DNA of 64,000 nucleotides, from NCBI GenBank assembly GCA_027603065.1, contig JADGJP010000015.1:1-64000 (forward strand), written 5' to 3'. The DNA comes from Geranomyces variabilis. Lineage: Eukaryota; Chytridiomycota; Chytridiomycetes; Spizellomycetales; Powellomycetaceae. The notes beneath the pieces are model-generated. The model did not search any database. It worked only from the letters and a program-made list of their open reading frames with translations, and was not told where the DNA came from. Positions 55,577 to 64,000 of the stretch are shown here, piece by piece. How positions within the stretch are numbered: position 1 is the stretch's first letter; each line of letters starts with the position of its first letter. Position numbers and translations under genes: made by a program.

Positions 55577-56215
55577 TTTTTAGACGAGCAGCGGAGGGCA
55601 ACGGAAGAGAGGGATGGAAAGGCAGAGAGCGCTGGCACGGCGCGCACTTGGCCTTATCGTACAGCCGAAGCATAGCATCTAGGAGGCTGGAGCGTACACC
55701 GGTAAAGAAGAACATCCTGTCGCGACAGCCGAAGTTTACGGTGGGCAGCTCTCTTCAGAAAAAGTGCGTCAACTTTTACATGCCGGGAAAAACTTCTGGT
55801 GGGCAAATTGTTGATCGATAGCACTGCACGGCAGTTGCCCTAAACAGACAACGAAGAGAAAAAAATCCGACCAAATACAACCTGTACAGTATGCTGTCGT
55901 GATAGACAAAATTGATGGCGGCGTTAAGGTCGCTCCGCTCGCTCAGTTCTCACGGCCAACTTAAAGGATGTATTTGCCATGGGCCATCAGCCACGAGACG
56001 CAGCCAAACGAAAGAAAGGAAAGAAACGCCTACTCGTCAACAGACGGGTGACTCCGCCTGACTCAGCGACAAAAATGCGTTATCCGCTTGGGCACGTCTC
56101 TCTTTTTTTCTGCTGCCCGGCCACTGTCATCCAAGTGCTCGAATGTTATAACGGAGATGGGTGGAGATGGGAAGGTTGCTCTGTCTCTCATTCACACTTC
56201 GAAAGAACGACAAGC
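55577..56215. promoter_or_regulatory. Divergent promoter region of permease and desaturase
   Basis: The gap separates two start codons that point away from each other. A short palindromic stretch CTGTACAGTATGCTG lies near 55880. I cannot name factor sites from sequence alone. Confidence 0.4.
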
Positions 56216-57267
56216 ATGTCTGCAGCCAACTCCGCGGTTCAGCTTCCAATTACACCCCCTCCCTCACCCGTGCCTTGGGAAAAGGAACCCGAGGTAGTCT
56301 CACCCATCGAATCGTTCGTCGCACGCCCGTGCAGCAAGCACGCGAAATCACCAGTCGCCACCGGGCACGCAACAATGTCAAGGGGGCGCTCGCGATTGCA
56401 GCGAACTATATCGTGTGTGTTCTCGCGATCTGTGGCGCGGAAGCCGCCCACAGCCTGCCTCGCCTTTCCGTCGCCGCTGTCTACCTCGTGTCCGTACTGA
56501 TAATCGCATCACGCATGCGGGCATTCGAAAACCTGGTGCACGAGGCCTCGCACTACAACCTTTTCACTTCGCCTCGAGCTCACGAGATCTTGGAGTTCCT
56601 GTATGCCTTCCCTGTCTTCCGCCTCCTCCATGACTACCGCCGCTCGCATCAGATTCATCACAAGCATCTCGGCGACCCTACGCGAGACCCCGACGTAATC
56701 CGCATCAAGGAGATTGGTCTCGACCATCTTCCAGACCGCTTTGGCTGGCTCTTGTTCGGTCTTCCCGCTACCGGTTACCTGACCTACGAGTATCTCACAA
56801 CCACCTTTGCTGAGTTCTGGACGAGCGGTTCCAGCAAAGTGTCCAAGATTGTATACTGGACTATCGTCCTTGCCGCCGTCTCCGCAACTGACACCGCTGC
56901 CTACTTTGCTCTGTACTATCTTGTACCACTCCTCGTTATCCTCCCTGTCACCCGATACTGGGCTGAGGCCTCCGAGCACGCCGCGCTCGACCTCACCGGC
57001 GACTTTGGAAACTCGCGATCCAACATTGGTCTGGCGCACTTGTGGTTCATGCATCCCCATAACGATGGCTACCACGCCGTTCACCATCTCGACGCCCGAG
57101 TGCCTTTCCACGCGCTTCCGACCGCCCACGAACAGCTCATGCAGGAAAACACCGAGTTCAAGGCTAAAACCGTCGTCTCACGCGGTTTTGTACAAACTTT
57201 CAAGCAGATGAGAGTCATGAAAATGGTCATCAAAGATATGACCGCTGTCAAGCCGAAATCCAGCTAG
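56216..57267 (+). CDS. Membrane fatty-acid desaturase-like protein
   Basis: The proposed model is exon 56216-56293 (MSAANSAVQLPITPPPSPVP), a 41-nt intron (GTAGTC ... GTGCAG), then 56335-57267, in phase, 336 residues. An uninterrupted frame from 56161 is an alternative with an unlikely N-terminus. The three His boxes of the family are present: HEASH near residue 95, HQIHH near 131 and HAVHH near 273; they bind the two iron ions of the active site. Two pairs of membrane helices lie before and between the boxes (ALAIAANYIVCVLAICGAEA; IVYWTIVLAAVSATDTAAYF). It would introduce a double bond, or hydroxylate, a lipid in the ER membrane; the substrate is unknown. Confidence 0.8.
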
Positions 57268-57990
57268 GATGCTTCTAGATATTTTAGATAATTGTAAAAT
57301 TGAATAGAATGTCCATGTCGTCAGAAAGACAAGTAAATAAATGCTCATGTTTGTGCGCGCATGCACTCGGCGGGCGTTAGGTCCTCAACAAACAGAGGTC
57401 ATGTCAACTCTGCTAACTATAGCCAGTTGACAGACAGGCAGAGGGTTTTGGTGTAAATGGACGTGAAGGTCACGTCCCATGCATGTCCTTTTCCGGTAAC
57501 CTATCCCAGTGACTGTGCGGAGAGAGCAAGAACAGTATGTACTGTACTGCTTTGTGTGCTCCGGCGTGTAGATGCTCAAACTCTTTTTTTCGAGAGAACT
57601 GCCACCAAAAATTTTGGCTTCGCTCGGGTTTTTTCTCAACAAAAAGTCTGCGAGAAGTTTTTGTCCCCATATCCGCTCCGCCTTACCCTACCCCCACCAC
57701 GCCCCCACCCCCTCCCAGCAACGCTGCGGCCTGGCTTCGGCAGAAAGTTTTTTTAAAGTGGATAAAAAAAATATGGCCACATCTTACAATTACTTACTTT
57801 CAGAGAAAAAAAAACGAATGGGGAGCATGTTGCAAGGAGAAGGTCTGAAGGTGCGGCAGGGAAAATTTGCTAGAAAAAAGGCCATAAACTCAGCAGACAA
57901 GGCTCGTTGCCTCAACGTCTATATGAGGGTAGCGTATCGAGAACATCCCGCTGGTTGATTACCGTTCATAGAGCCGTTACTCCCAAGAAA
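57268..57990. other. Intergenic region, low complexity
   Basis: Contains T-, C- and A-rich stretches and no supported gene. It includes the promoter of the MFS gene. Confidence 0.5.
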
Positions 57991-59895
57991 ATGGACGTCA
58001 AGCCTGCTGGCTTCAGCAGCAACCTGGCCATAACCGAACCAGGATTTGCCAAAAACGATGAGGAGAAGACAGCGGCCAAGCCCCGGGTGATAACGGCAGC
58101 AACCATGCCGATGCGCCAGCTGAGCCTTCTCCTTTTGGGGTAACGCCAACGTTGAGCATCTTATCATCCGGCGATGCTGATTATCTGATCTTCTGCTTGC
58201 GCTCAAAAGACTCTTTTTCGCCACCTTCCTCTACGCTCTCGAGCAAACCATCGTTTCAACCGCAGCACCGCAGATCGCATCTGACTTGAACGCGGTAGCG
58301 AGTATGACATGGATCGGCACATCCTACCTTCTGACGACCACAGCTTTGCAGCCAATGTATGGCAAACTGTCAGACATCTTCGGGCGCCGTGTGATGATGC
58401 TTAGCTGTATCACCGTATTTGTGCTCGGGAATCTGGTGTGTGCACTTGCACCCACAATGCGTCTGCTCATCATAGGGCGGGTCATCTCCGGCGTCGGTGG
58501 CGCTGGGTTGCAGTCCTTGACTTTGATTATTATGGCAGGTAGGCGTCTCTGAAGGCTGTGCGCAGAACGGCAGCAGAAACAACGCACTGACATCTAATTT
58601 GCAGACATCACCACTGAGCGGGAACGAGGCTTTTACAATTCACTGTACACCATTCTTTTTTTGGTCTCGGACGGCACCGGCCCAGTACTTGGCGGAGTGT
58701 TGACTGATCGAGCAAGCTGGCGTTGGTGCTTCTGGCTACCAGTCGTGATGGGCCCAGTTGCCGCGGCCCTGGTGGCTTATTCGTTGAAGCTCCCGACACC
58801 AGAAGGCTCGTGGTCAAGCAAACTGAAGCGGATCGATTTTTGGGGAATGATTCTGCTTGCGACATCATTGACATGCTTGCTGCTCGCCCTCAGCTGGGGT
58901 GGAAACGAGGCACCTTGGGCGTCGGCGCAGGTCATCGTTACTCTTGCGTGCGGAGTAATCGCGCTGATTGCCTTCGTGTACGTTGAAGCGCGCGTTGCCG
59001 CAGAGCCGTTCATTCCAATGCGTCTTCTGACAAAGTGGGAGTTCCGAAACTTCCCCATCATGGTCGTCGCGCGAACGTTTTTGTTTTTCCAACAGTTCGG
59101 AGTGGTAAGCTTGCCCGCGCACTCAGCCGAGTTCTCTTTACGCTCCTCACTAACTGGGTATTTTGCGCAGTACTTCTACATGCCAATCTATCTTCAACTG
59201 ATCCGCGAAGAGAGCGCGACAAAATCCGGCATCAGTCTGCTACCATTCCTTGTGCCTGCTTCCATGGCATGCATTTTGGCCAACTTGATCTCTGTCCGAT
59301 GGGGACTTGTGCGCCCAACCATGCTTACTGTCTTTGCTGTCGCGGCAGTGGGGCAAGGCTTGCTATCTACACTGGGTGTGGACTCGAGCGAATCAGCGCA
59401 ACTCCTTTTCCTCCTAATTTCCGGCTTGGGTGTAGGCCTGGTACGTCTGGCCAGCAGCGCGCACACTGACCGGGGAACAGATACTGATGTTCTCTAATGT
59501 TCCAGGGCATCGACATCACAGTCTTGGCAGCGCAGGCAGGAATGAGTGGCAAGGATGTCGCCATTGTGACCTCCGTTGTAAATACAACTTCTGCATTCGG
59601 GGGCACTCTTGCAATTTCCGTCATCGGCTCAGTCATTTCGAACGTATTCGCCTCGCACGTGTCCGCGCAATCGTCGACGCTGTCCATTTCGCTGAACCAA
59701 ATCACACCGCAGTTGCGTTCTCAGCTTTCGCCGCAGGACGCTGAGATCGTGGTCAACTCATTTATCGTAGCCATTAACCGAGGATTCCAGGTGTTGACTG
59801 GACTGTGCGTATTCAGCTTTGTGCTGTGTCTGCTGATGAAACGGATTAAGCTGAAGAAGGAGGTAGAGAACGACGCTGAGTTTGAAGAAGAGTAG
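57991..59895 (+). CDS. MFS drug/proton antiporter (DHA2-like), five exons
   Basis: Exons 57991-58139, 58210-58538, 58605-59104, 59171-59440 and 59506-59895 join in phase, 545 residues; introns are 65-70 nt, the third with CTAAC and no stop in frame. The leader is followed by FFATFLYALEQTIVSTAAPQ (helix 1 with the D/E-x-T motif C-like pattern), GTSYLLTTTALQPMYGKLSD with GKLSDIFGRR (motif A), RVISGVGGAGLQSLTLIIMA and PVLGGVLTDRASWRWCFWL. Around fourteen helices are expected, as in the DHA2 group. It probably exports small toxic compounds across the plasma membrane or vacuole in exchange for protons. No biosynthetic cluster surrounds it, so a specific substrate is not indicated. Confidence 0.9.
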
Positions 59896-60960
59896 GCAGG
59901 AAACGAAGCGCACCAGGAAAGGGTTGTGCAAACTGTTGACGACTCCTCCGAATGAATATTATAGTAATTTTAGTCGCTAGATAATGCCGCGAGTATCATG
60001 AGTACCGCTCATTTCGATCACGCGGTATAGGGGTATTTTCTTAAATAAAGCAGGGTGCACAGTCACATCCACTTACTTTGCCAACCAAGCGGCGGATTGC
60101 TTTGAGAGTATTCGCTTTCTTCGTGATGCTGGCCGGCGAATTCCCCGTGTAGGTGAGCCGCACATGCTGCACTTGTTTTTGCAAGTGTGAGTGATAATCG
60201 CTCCGAACTGCTTTCGGAAGCGCTCGGAGATACTCTACCGCGTTTCTGTGCCACCAATTTGCACGTTGTCCTTGTCGTTGGTCCCTCTCCACGAACGAAG
60301 GTACGAAGCACGGTGGAACCTCGTGTTTATGAAGAAGAAAGCGACAAGGTCAAGCACCATTGGTGGAGAGAGATCAGTGACAAGGACAAACACCAACCTG
60401 TCACCGGCCTTGTCTCTCTCCAATGAGTTTTAACTTAAAGGTATACTGCTATATCTCCACCTCTGCGCTGGCTACCGGTTTCTAAATTATAGCTTACTGG
60501 GACGCCGTCGCCACAGAGGCAAATCTACCGCATTACGCCGCCGATGCTCTCGAGCGCATATCGACCGTCGTCATTCTCACTTTTGTAATTGTAGGAGTGT
60601 GCGCAAACGCTTTTGCAGCAGACCTTTTTTACCGCTGGGAACAGCTGCGAAGGCAACCTTTCAATATCCTCATTCGGTCTCTATCGGGGTTGCGACGCGA
60701 CGTCCATTGCTGTCCGTTGTCCATTTAGCCGGATGTGCTTAGATAGGTTGCATAGCCACTCAATCGCTTAGTCATCTTAGTCTGCATCTCATTGACGATA
60801 ACAGCAACCACATCCCTCATCCCTGCCCCGCGATCTCGGCATTATCATCGCCAACCAACCAACCCCAACCCAACCCACACATAACAAACCCACATCCACA
60901 TTACAGTTTCTTATCCGTTGAAGCGCCTCGACATTCCTCTTGCCGTAGCAAACGCCTCGT
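59896..60960. other. Intergenic region with pyrimidine-rich 3' part
   Basis: No gene is recognised. The last 200 bases contain repeated CCAACCAACC-like runs, typical of a fungal promoter or leader, just before the ATG at 60961. Confidence 0.5.
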
Positions 60961-62665
60961 ATGGCTTCTTTAGCTCTATGTCAACAGGATATGAGCCCTA
61001 AAGAGTTTAATATACCCGTGGCAAAAACAGCCTCGGCAGTATTTGCGCAGGAACGCGGAGAAACCATTCGACGCCAGGACCATTGCAGGACAAAAAGTGG
61101 ATCTTCGCTTAACGCTCGTCAATATAACAGACCGCATCGAACGGCGTTTACACAATGCTGGCCGTTCCGGTAAGCACAAATTAGCTGTACTTACATGATG
61201 GGGTAGGGCGCTGATACAAAAGTGGGCCCTCAGGAAACTCTCGCCAAGCTCTTGGAAGTCTTTGAGCAAATAAGCACTTATCGCTCTGTATTCAGCATTG
61301 ACCGCGTTCTCCATTTCCGACATTCTCCTATTGTCCACTGCATTGACAACATTTGACCGTACGGCATTTGAAGACATCATTCAGCGCGGCCTCGGCACGA
61401 CAAAAGCGATTCGGCCGGAGTGGGTCGCAAAGGTCCCTCCAGTCGCAAAGTCGCCGGCCATGAAAGTACAGCCAGTGGACAAAAGTCGGAGACCCCCCTC
61501 AAAGCCGCTGCGCAGTGCGCTCTCTTCCTGTGAAAATCTGAGGGGGTCTGCGACTTTCGTCCACTGGCTGCAGAGCTAAATATCGTAAAAACCGCCGGTA
61601 TTTGCATGTTTCCCAGACAAGTCAACGCAAGAGGTGGTAGCGCTATATACGACCACCCCCGAATGCGCTGCGGAGGAGACCAAGTTTTTGTCCAGACTTA
61701 GACCCTATCAAGTACTTGCGCGCCAAAGCAATGAAGAATCCGAACAGCACATTCAAGGCATCTGATATGCGCGCAAGCATCTTGCACGATCTCAGGATTC
61801 TTCGCGAGGGGTTATCGCACACATCGGGCGCAATCTGGTGTGCGAAGCAGTACAAGGCGTTCAAGGTATTATCACGTTCAGCGAAGAGTGTGCAACATCT
61901 CGCTCTATGGCCTAAGCGTTGCCCTTGTCAGCACGGGAAAGTATTGGAAGAGACCGTAGCACATATGGCCACAGACGGTTGGCAAACGTTCCTGCAAACA
62001 GCGAGAGCAGCGGAGAACCAGGAGGCTGTTGGCAGCATGGTTAGCCGCATGGTAAGCGCTGGAGTGAAAGGACAGACCACTGTCGGATTTTTGACTGCTT
62101 TTCATCAGGACGTCGACGGTCTGACAAATGCAATGGTATCACAAGCGGCCAAGCGAAAGCGTCGAGATGTGGAATCCAGCTCCGATGAAAGCTCAGACCT
62201 GTCGGACCACACAGACGACACCATCGACGCAGAGATGGGCGAGGACAGGGGCAGCAGCGATGTTTGAGGACCTCTCGGTTTTGCGACTGGACTCGACTGG
62301 CGCGGTCGTCGAGGTGCGTGCTCGATTATGCGGCACAAAAGCTCGAGGGACGTTTTCGGTAAGAGTCACTGAGGTTCATCTTTGAATATTCACATAGTTC
62401 ATACTCATAAATACGTTTATCAAAGGATTTCATGTTCTATTGCGGTCCGGACAAGATCATGGATGTTCTGGCTTCCAGGGTGGACGAGTTCATGACGGGG
62501 CTCGACAAAAATCAAGCCGACCACGACACCAAGTTCACCGCGGCAGCCAACTCGAAGCGCTGTGAACTTCATGAAGGTCAACAAAACTGCGTGGCCACCG
62601 ACTTTCCTTGCCTGCTCAGAACTGCCAGTGATCATTCGCCGGTGGGCCTGCGCTATCTGCCATAA
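60961..62665 (+). CDS. Uncharacterised multi-exon coding region with a MITE inside
   Basis: Coding-like pieces include TIAGQKVDLRLTLVNITDRI before a GTAAGC donor near 61170, PQETLAKLLEVFEQISTYRS after an AAAAG acceptor near 61220, and the open frame 61716-62267 with KASDMRASILHDLRILREGL. That frame has a basic AAKRKRRD and an acidic Ser-rich end (SSSDESSDLSDHTDD), suggesting a nuclear protein. A last piece at 62428-62665 starts DFMFYCGPDKIMDVLASRVD. The MITE at 61469-61570 sits in the coding run after VPPVAKSPAM. I could not assemble a full in-phase model, so this may be an interrupted gene. No known domain is recognised. Confidence 0.4.
61469..61570. mobile_element. MITE, Tc1/mariner-like termini, copy 2
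   Basis: The 102-bp element has the same ends as copy 1 (CAGCCAGTGGACAAAAGTCG and the inverted form) and a similar centre (CGCTGCGCAGTGCGCTCT). TA precedes it; CA follows, so one side of the target duplication has changed. Arms are about 32 bases with a few mismatches. Confidence 0.85.
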
Positions 62666-62848
62666 TTGGGTTGTAACGCCGCGTTGCTTTTGGGAGGCCA
62701 GGAGGTCTTGATTGATGAATGCAGAGCAGCAAAGTGAGAGATGAAACTACAAACGACCACTCGAAAGCGAGTAAACATAGAATTCGAAAGGAAAGCAATG
62801 GGAAAGCGAAATACATTTTTTCATGTTCTTGTCCCGTAGACTCAGACA
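62666..62848. other. Short 3' gap between converging genes
   Basis: Nothing is recognised. Confidence 0.3.
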
Positions 62849-64000
62849 TCAAAGGGACGAGTGGCCGCTTCCAGACTCTGAGTCGTCGTCGTCGTCAGAC
62901 CAATCCGAGCAAGCGTCGGCTTCTGGGTCAACGCGCTCATCTACCAGGAGAACCGCCACAACATCTTCACGCTGGTCTCTGCGTGCGACCCTGATGGCGT
63001 AGTTGTCGTTGGCCGCGGGATTCACGCGTGGGTCCTTGAGCAGTTCCGCCATGACCTTCGCTGACCTGTGGCGAGCAACATTTTGCACTGCCTCATTGTT
63101 ATTGAAGGACGGATCAATGCGGGGATCTTGCAGTAACAGTTCGACGACTTTAGCCTGGTCAGCGGTGGAAGCCTCAAAGAGCGCATTGCCGTTAATTCCG
63201 TTGGGGTCGCTTTCAGTTGGATCGACTCGCGAATCGCAGAGGAGATGCCTTACAAACTCAACATCGCCTTTTCTGGATGCAACGCGAATGGCCACATTGC
63301 TCTTGGAGGAAGGATCGACGCCGTAGTCCAAAATCAGCATCTTGAGTATGGTCATATTGGGTCTCACAGTCGCGGTTCGCAGCAACCTAACCAAGTCGTA
63401 AATGGCTGACGGTTCGGACCGCATCATTTGCAGAAGGTAAATGGCCACGTCGTTCATCTCGCGAAAAACTGCGTTGTGTATGGCCGGTTTCCAGCTAAAA
63501 AAGGGCCTTGTCCGGCCGTCCGCTAGCACAAGCTTCAAAATGTCCAGGCTGCCTTGAAAGATCCGCTCCTTCGGGCCCTCCAGATACTCGCCGGTGTACT
63601 CAAATGCAAAGGTAAAGCCTTTGTCCGCAAGCAGTTCCTCTACAAGCTTTTTTTCTTGCGCGCAACAGGCCTGGGCGAAAGCGCTACCGCGCTCCGTATC
63701 GCTGAACCGTGGGTCTTTCAGTAGGAAGAATTTTACAACCTCCCACTTACGGCGCCTGCAGGCATCGAATAGCAGATACATATAGCTTTCATTTACGGCT
63801 TTGATTGGCGCGGAAAGGAGGCGCAGGATGTACTCTTCGGGAGCATTGAACCCGCGAAGGGCCATGCAGAGCATCGAGATGCGTTCGTTGTCCGACCAGG
63901 TGACGCACTGAAAAAAGAGCTTGCAGACTTGGCGCATGCGCAGCTTATCATTGTAGGAGAGATATGTATTGCTCACGATGTGAAGGATATCGGCGTTCAT
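62849..64000 (-). CDS. F-box-like/ankyrin-repeat protein
   Basis: One open frame of 383 codons; the ATG is the last codon of the window, so upstream exons cannot be excluded. The first 40 residues (ADILHIVSNTYLSYNDKLRM and RQVCKLFFQC) look like a diverged F-box. From about residue 85 ankyrin-like helix pairs appear, most regular in the C-terminal part: NVAIRVASRKGDVEFVRHLL, ALFEASTADQAKVVELLLQD, AVQNVARHRSAKVMAELLKD and AIRVARRDQREDVVAVLLVD, each about 33 residues apart and linked by R-V/I-DP-type turns. The tail is acidic (SDWSDDDDDSESGSG). The likely role is a substrate adaptor or protein-binding scaffold. Confidence 0.75.
   Translation of the reverse strand: MNADILHIVSNTYLSYNDKLRMRQVCKLFFQCVTWSDNERISMLCMALRGFNAPEEYILRLLSAPIKAVNESYMYLLFDACRRRKWEVVKFFLLKDPRFSDTERGSAFAQACCAQEKKLVEELLADKGFTFAFEYTGEYLEGPKERIFQGSLDILKLVLADGRTRPFFSWKPAIHNAVFREMNDVAIYLLQMMRSEPSAIYDLVRLLRTATVRPNMTILKMLILDYGVDPSSKSNVAIRVASRKGDVEFVRHLLCDSRVDPTESDPNGINGNALFEASTADQAKVVELLLQDPRIDPSFNNNEAVQNVARHRSAKVMAELLKDPRVNPAANDNYAIRVARRDQREDVVAVLLVDERVDPEADACSDWSDDDDDSESGSGHSSL

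Noticed and set aside
1-64000. CRISPR arrays, bacterial operons or ribosome binding sites
   Set aside because: Gene structure is intron-containing and eukaryotic; the only spaced repeats are minisatellites without unique spacers.

Overview
The window reads as nuclear DNA of a filamentous or zoosporic fungus, most likely an early-diverging (chytrid-like) lineage. Genes have short introns (mostly 60-90 nt, a few near 41-43 nt) with GT-AG ends and fungal branch points of the CTAAC/CTGAC kind. The gene set includes a DUF4246 oxygenase, FunK1 kinase, class I histone deacetylase remnants, a yeast-type amino-acid permease, a 14-helix MFS exporter, and several F-box and ankyrin proteins. The chytrid placement is an inference from the Cache sensor and the F-box/ankyrin richness. 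All exon chains below were worked out by eye from frame, phase and splice signals.

Layout. 1-2508: a DNA transposon with long terminal inverted repeats and a Ulp1-like protease, followed by a 335-bp tandem duplication. 3965-6196: DUF4246 protein. 7619-9556: F-box gene. 10769-12859: membrane Cache-type sensor. 13193-14222: possible HNH-like coding remnants. 14768-16873: second F-box gene carrying a perfect 172-bp copy of sequence from the Cache gene. 18128-18880: GNAT acetyltransferase. 19656-21830: broken DIRS-like retroelement. 22239-26482: large F-box protein. 28412-30736: P-loop NTPase. 31676-33480: an unknown protein and a degraded phosphotransferase. 35396-37175: F-box-like protein, with a truncated relative at about 38057-38255. 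38830-40155: HExxH metalloprotease-like gene. 40689-41529: B3/B4-domain protein. 53854-55576: amino-acid permease. 56216-57267: fatty-acid desaturase. 57991-59895: MFS exporter. 60961-62665: unknown coding region with a MITE inside. 62849-64000: F-box-like/ankyrin protein.

The most unusual structure is the 12-kb block from about 41735 to 53758. Its left edge is the C-terminal half of a class I histone deacetylase and its right edge is the N-terminal part of one, both on the plus strand. The halves are complementary and sit in permuted order, as expected if a circular or tandemly repeated segment had opened inside the gene. The block also holds a decaying FunK1 kinase, an unknown 9-exon gene, tandem repeats, a hairpin element and a tRNA-like sequence without an anticodon arm.

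Functional links between neighbours are weak. The permease and the desaturase share a 640-bp divergent promoter region, and the MFS exporter follows on the desaturase strand. Most of the rest is lineage-specific receptor, ubiquitin-ligase-adaptor and NTPase coding sequence separated by repeats.
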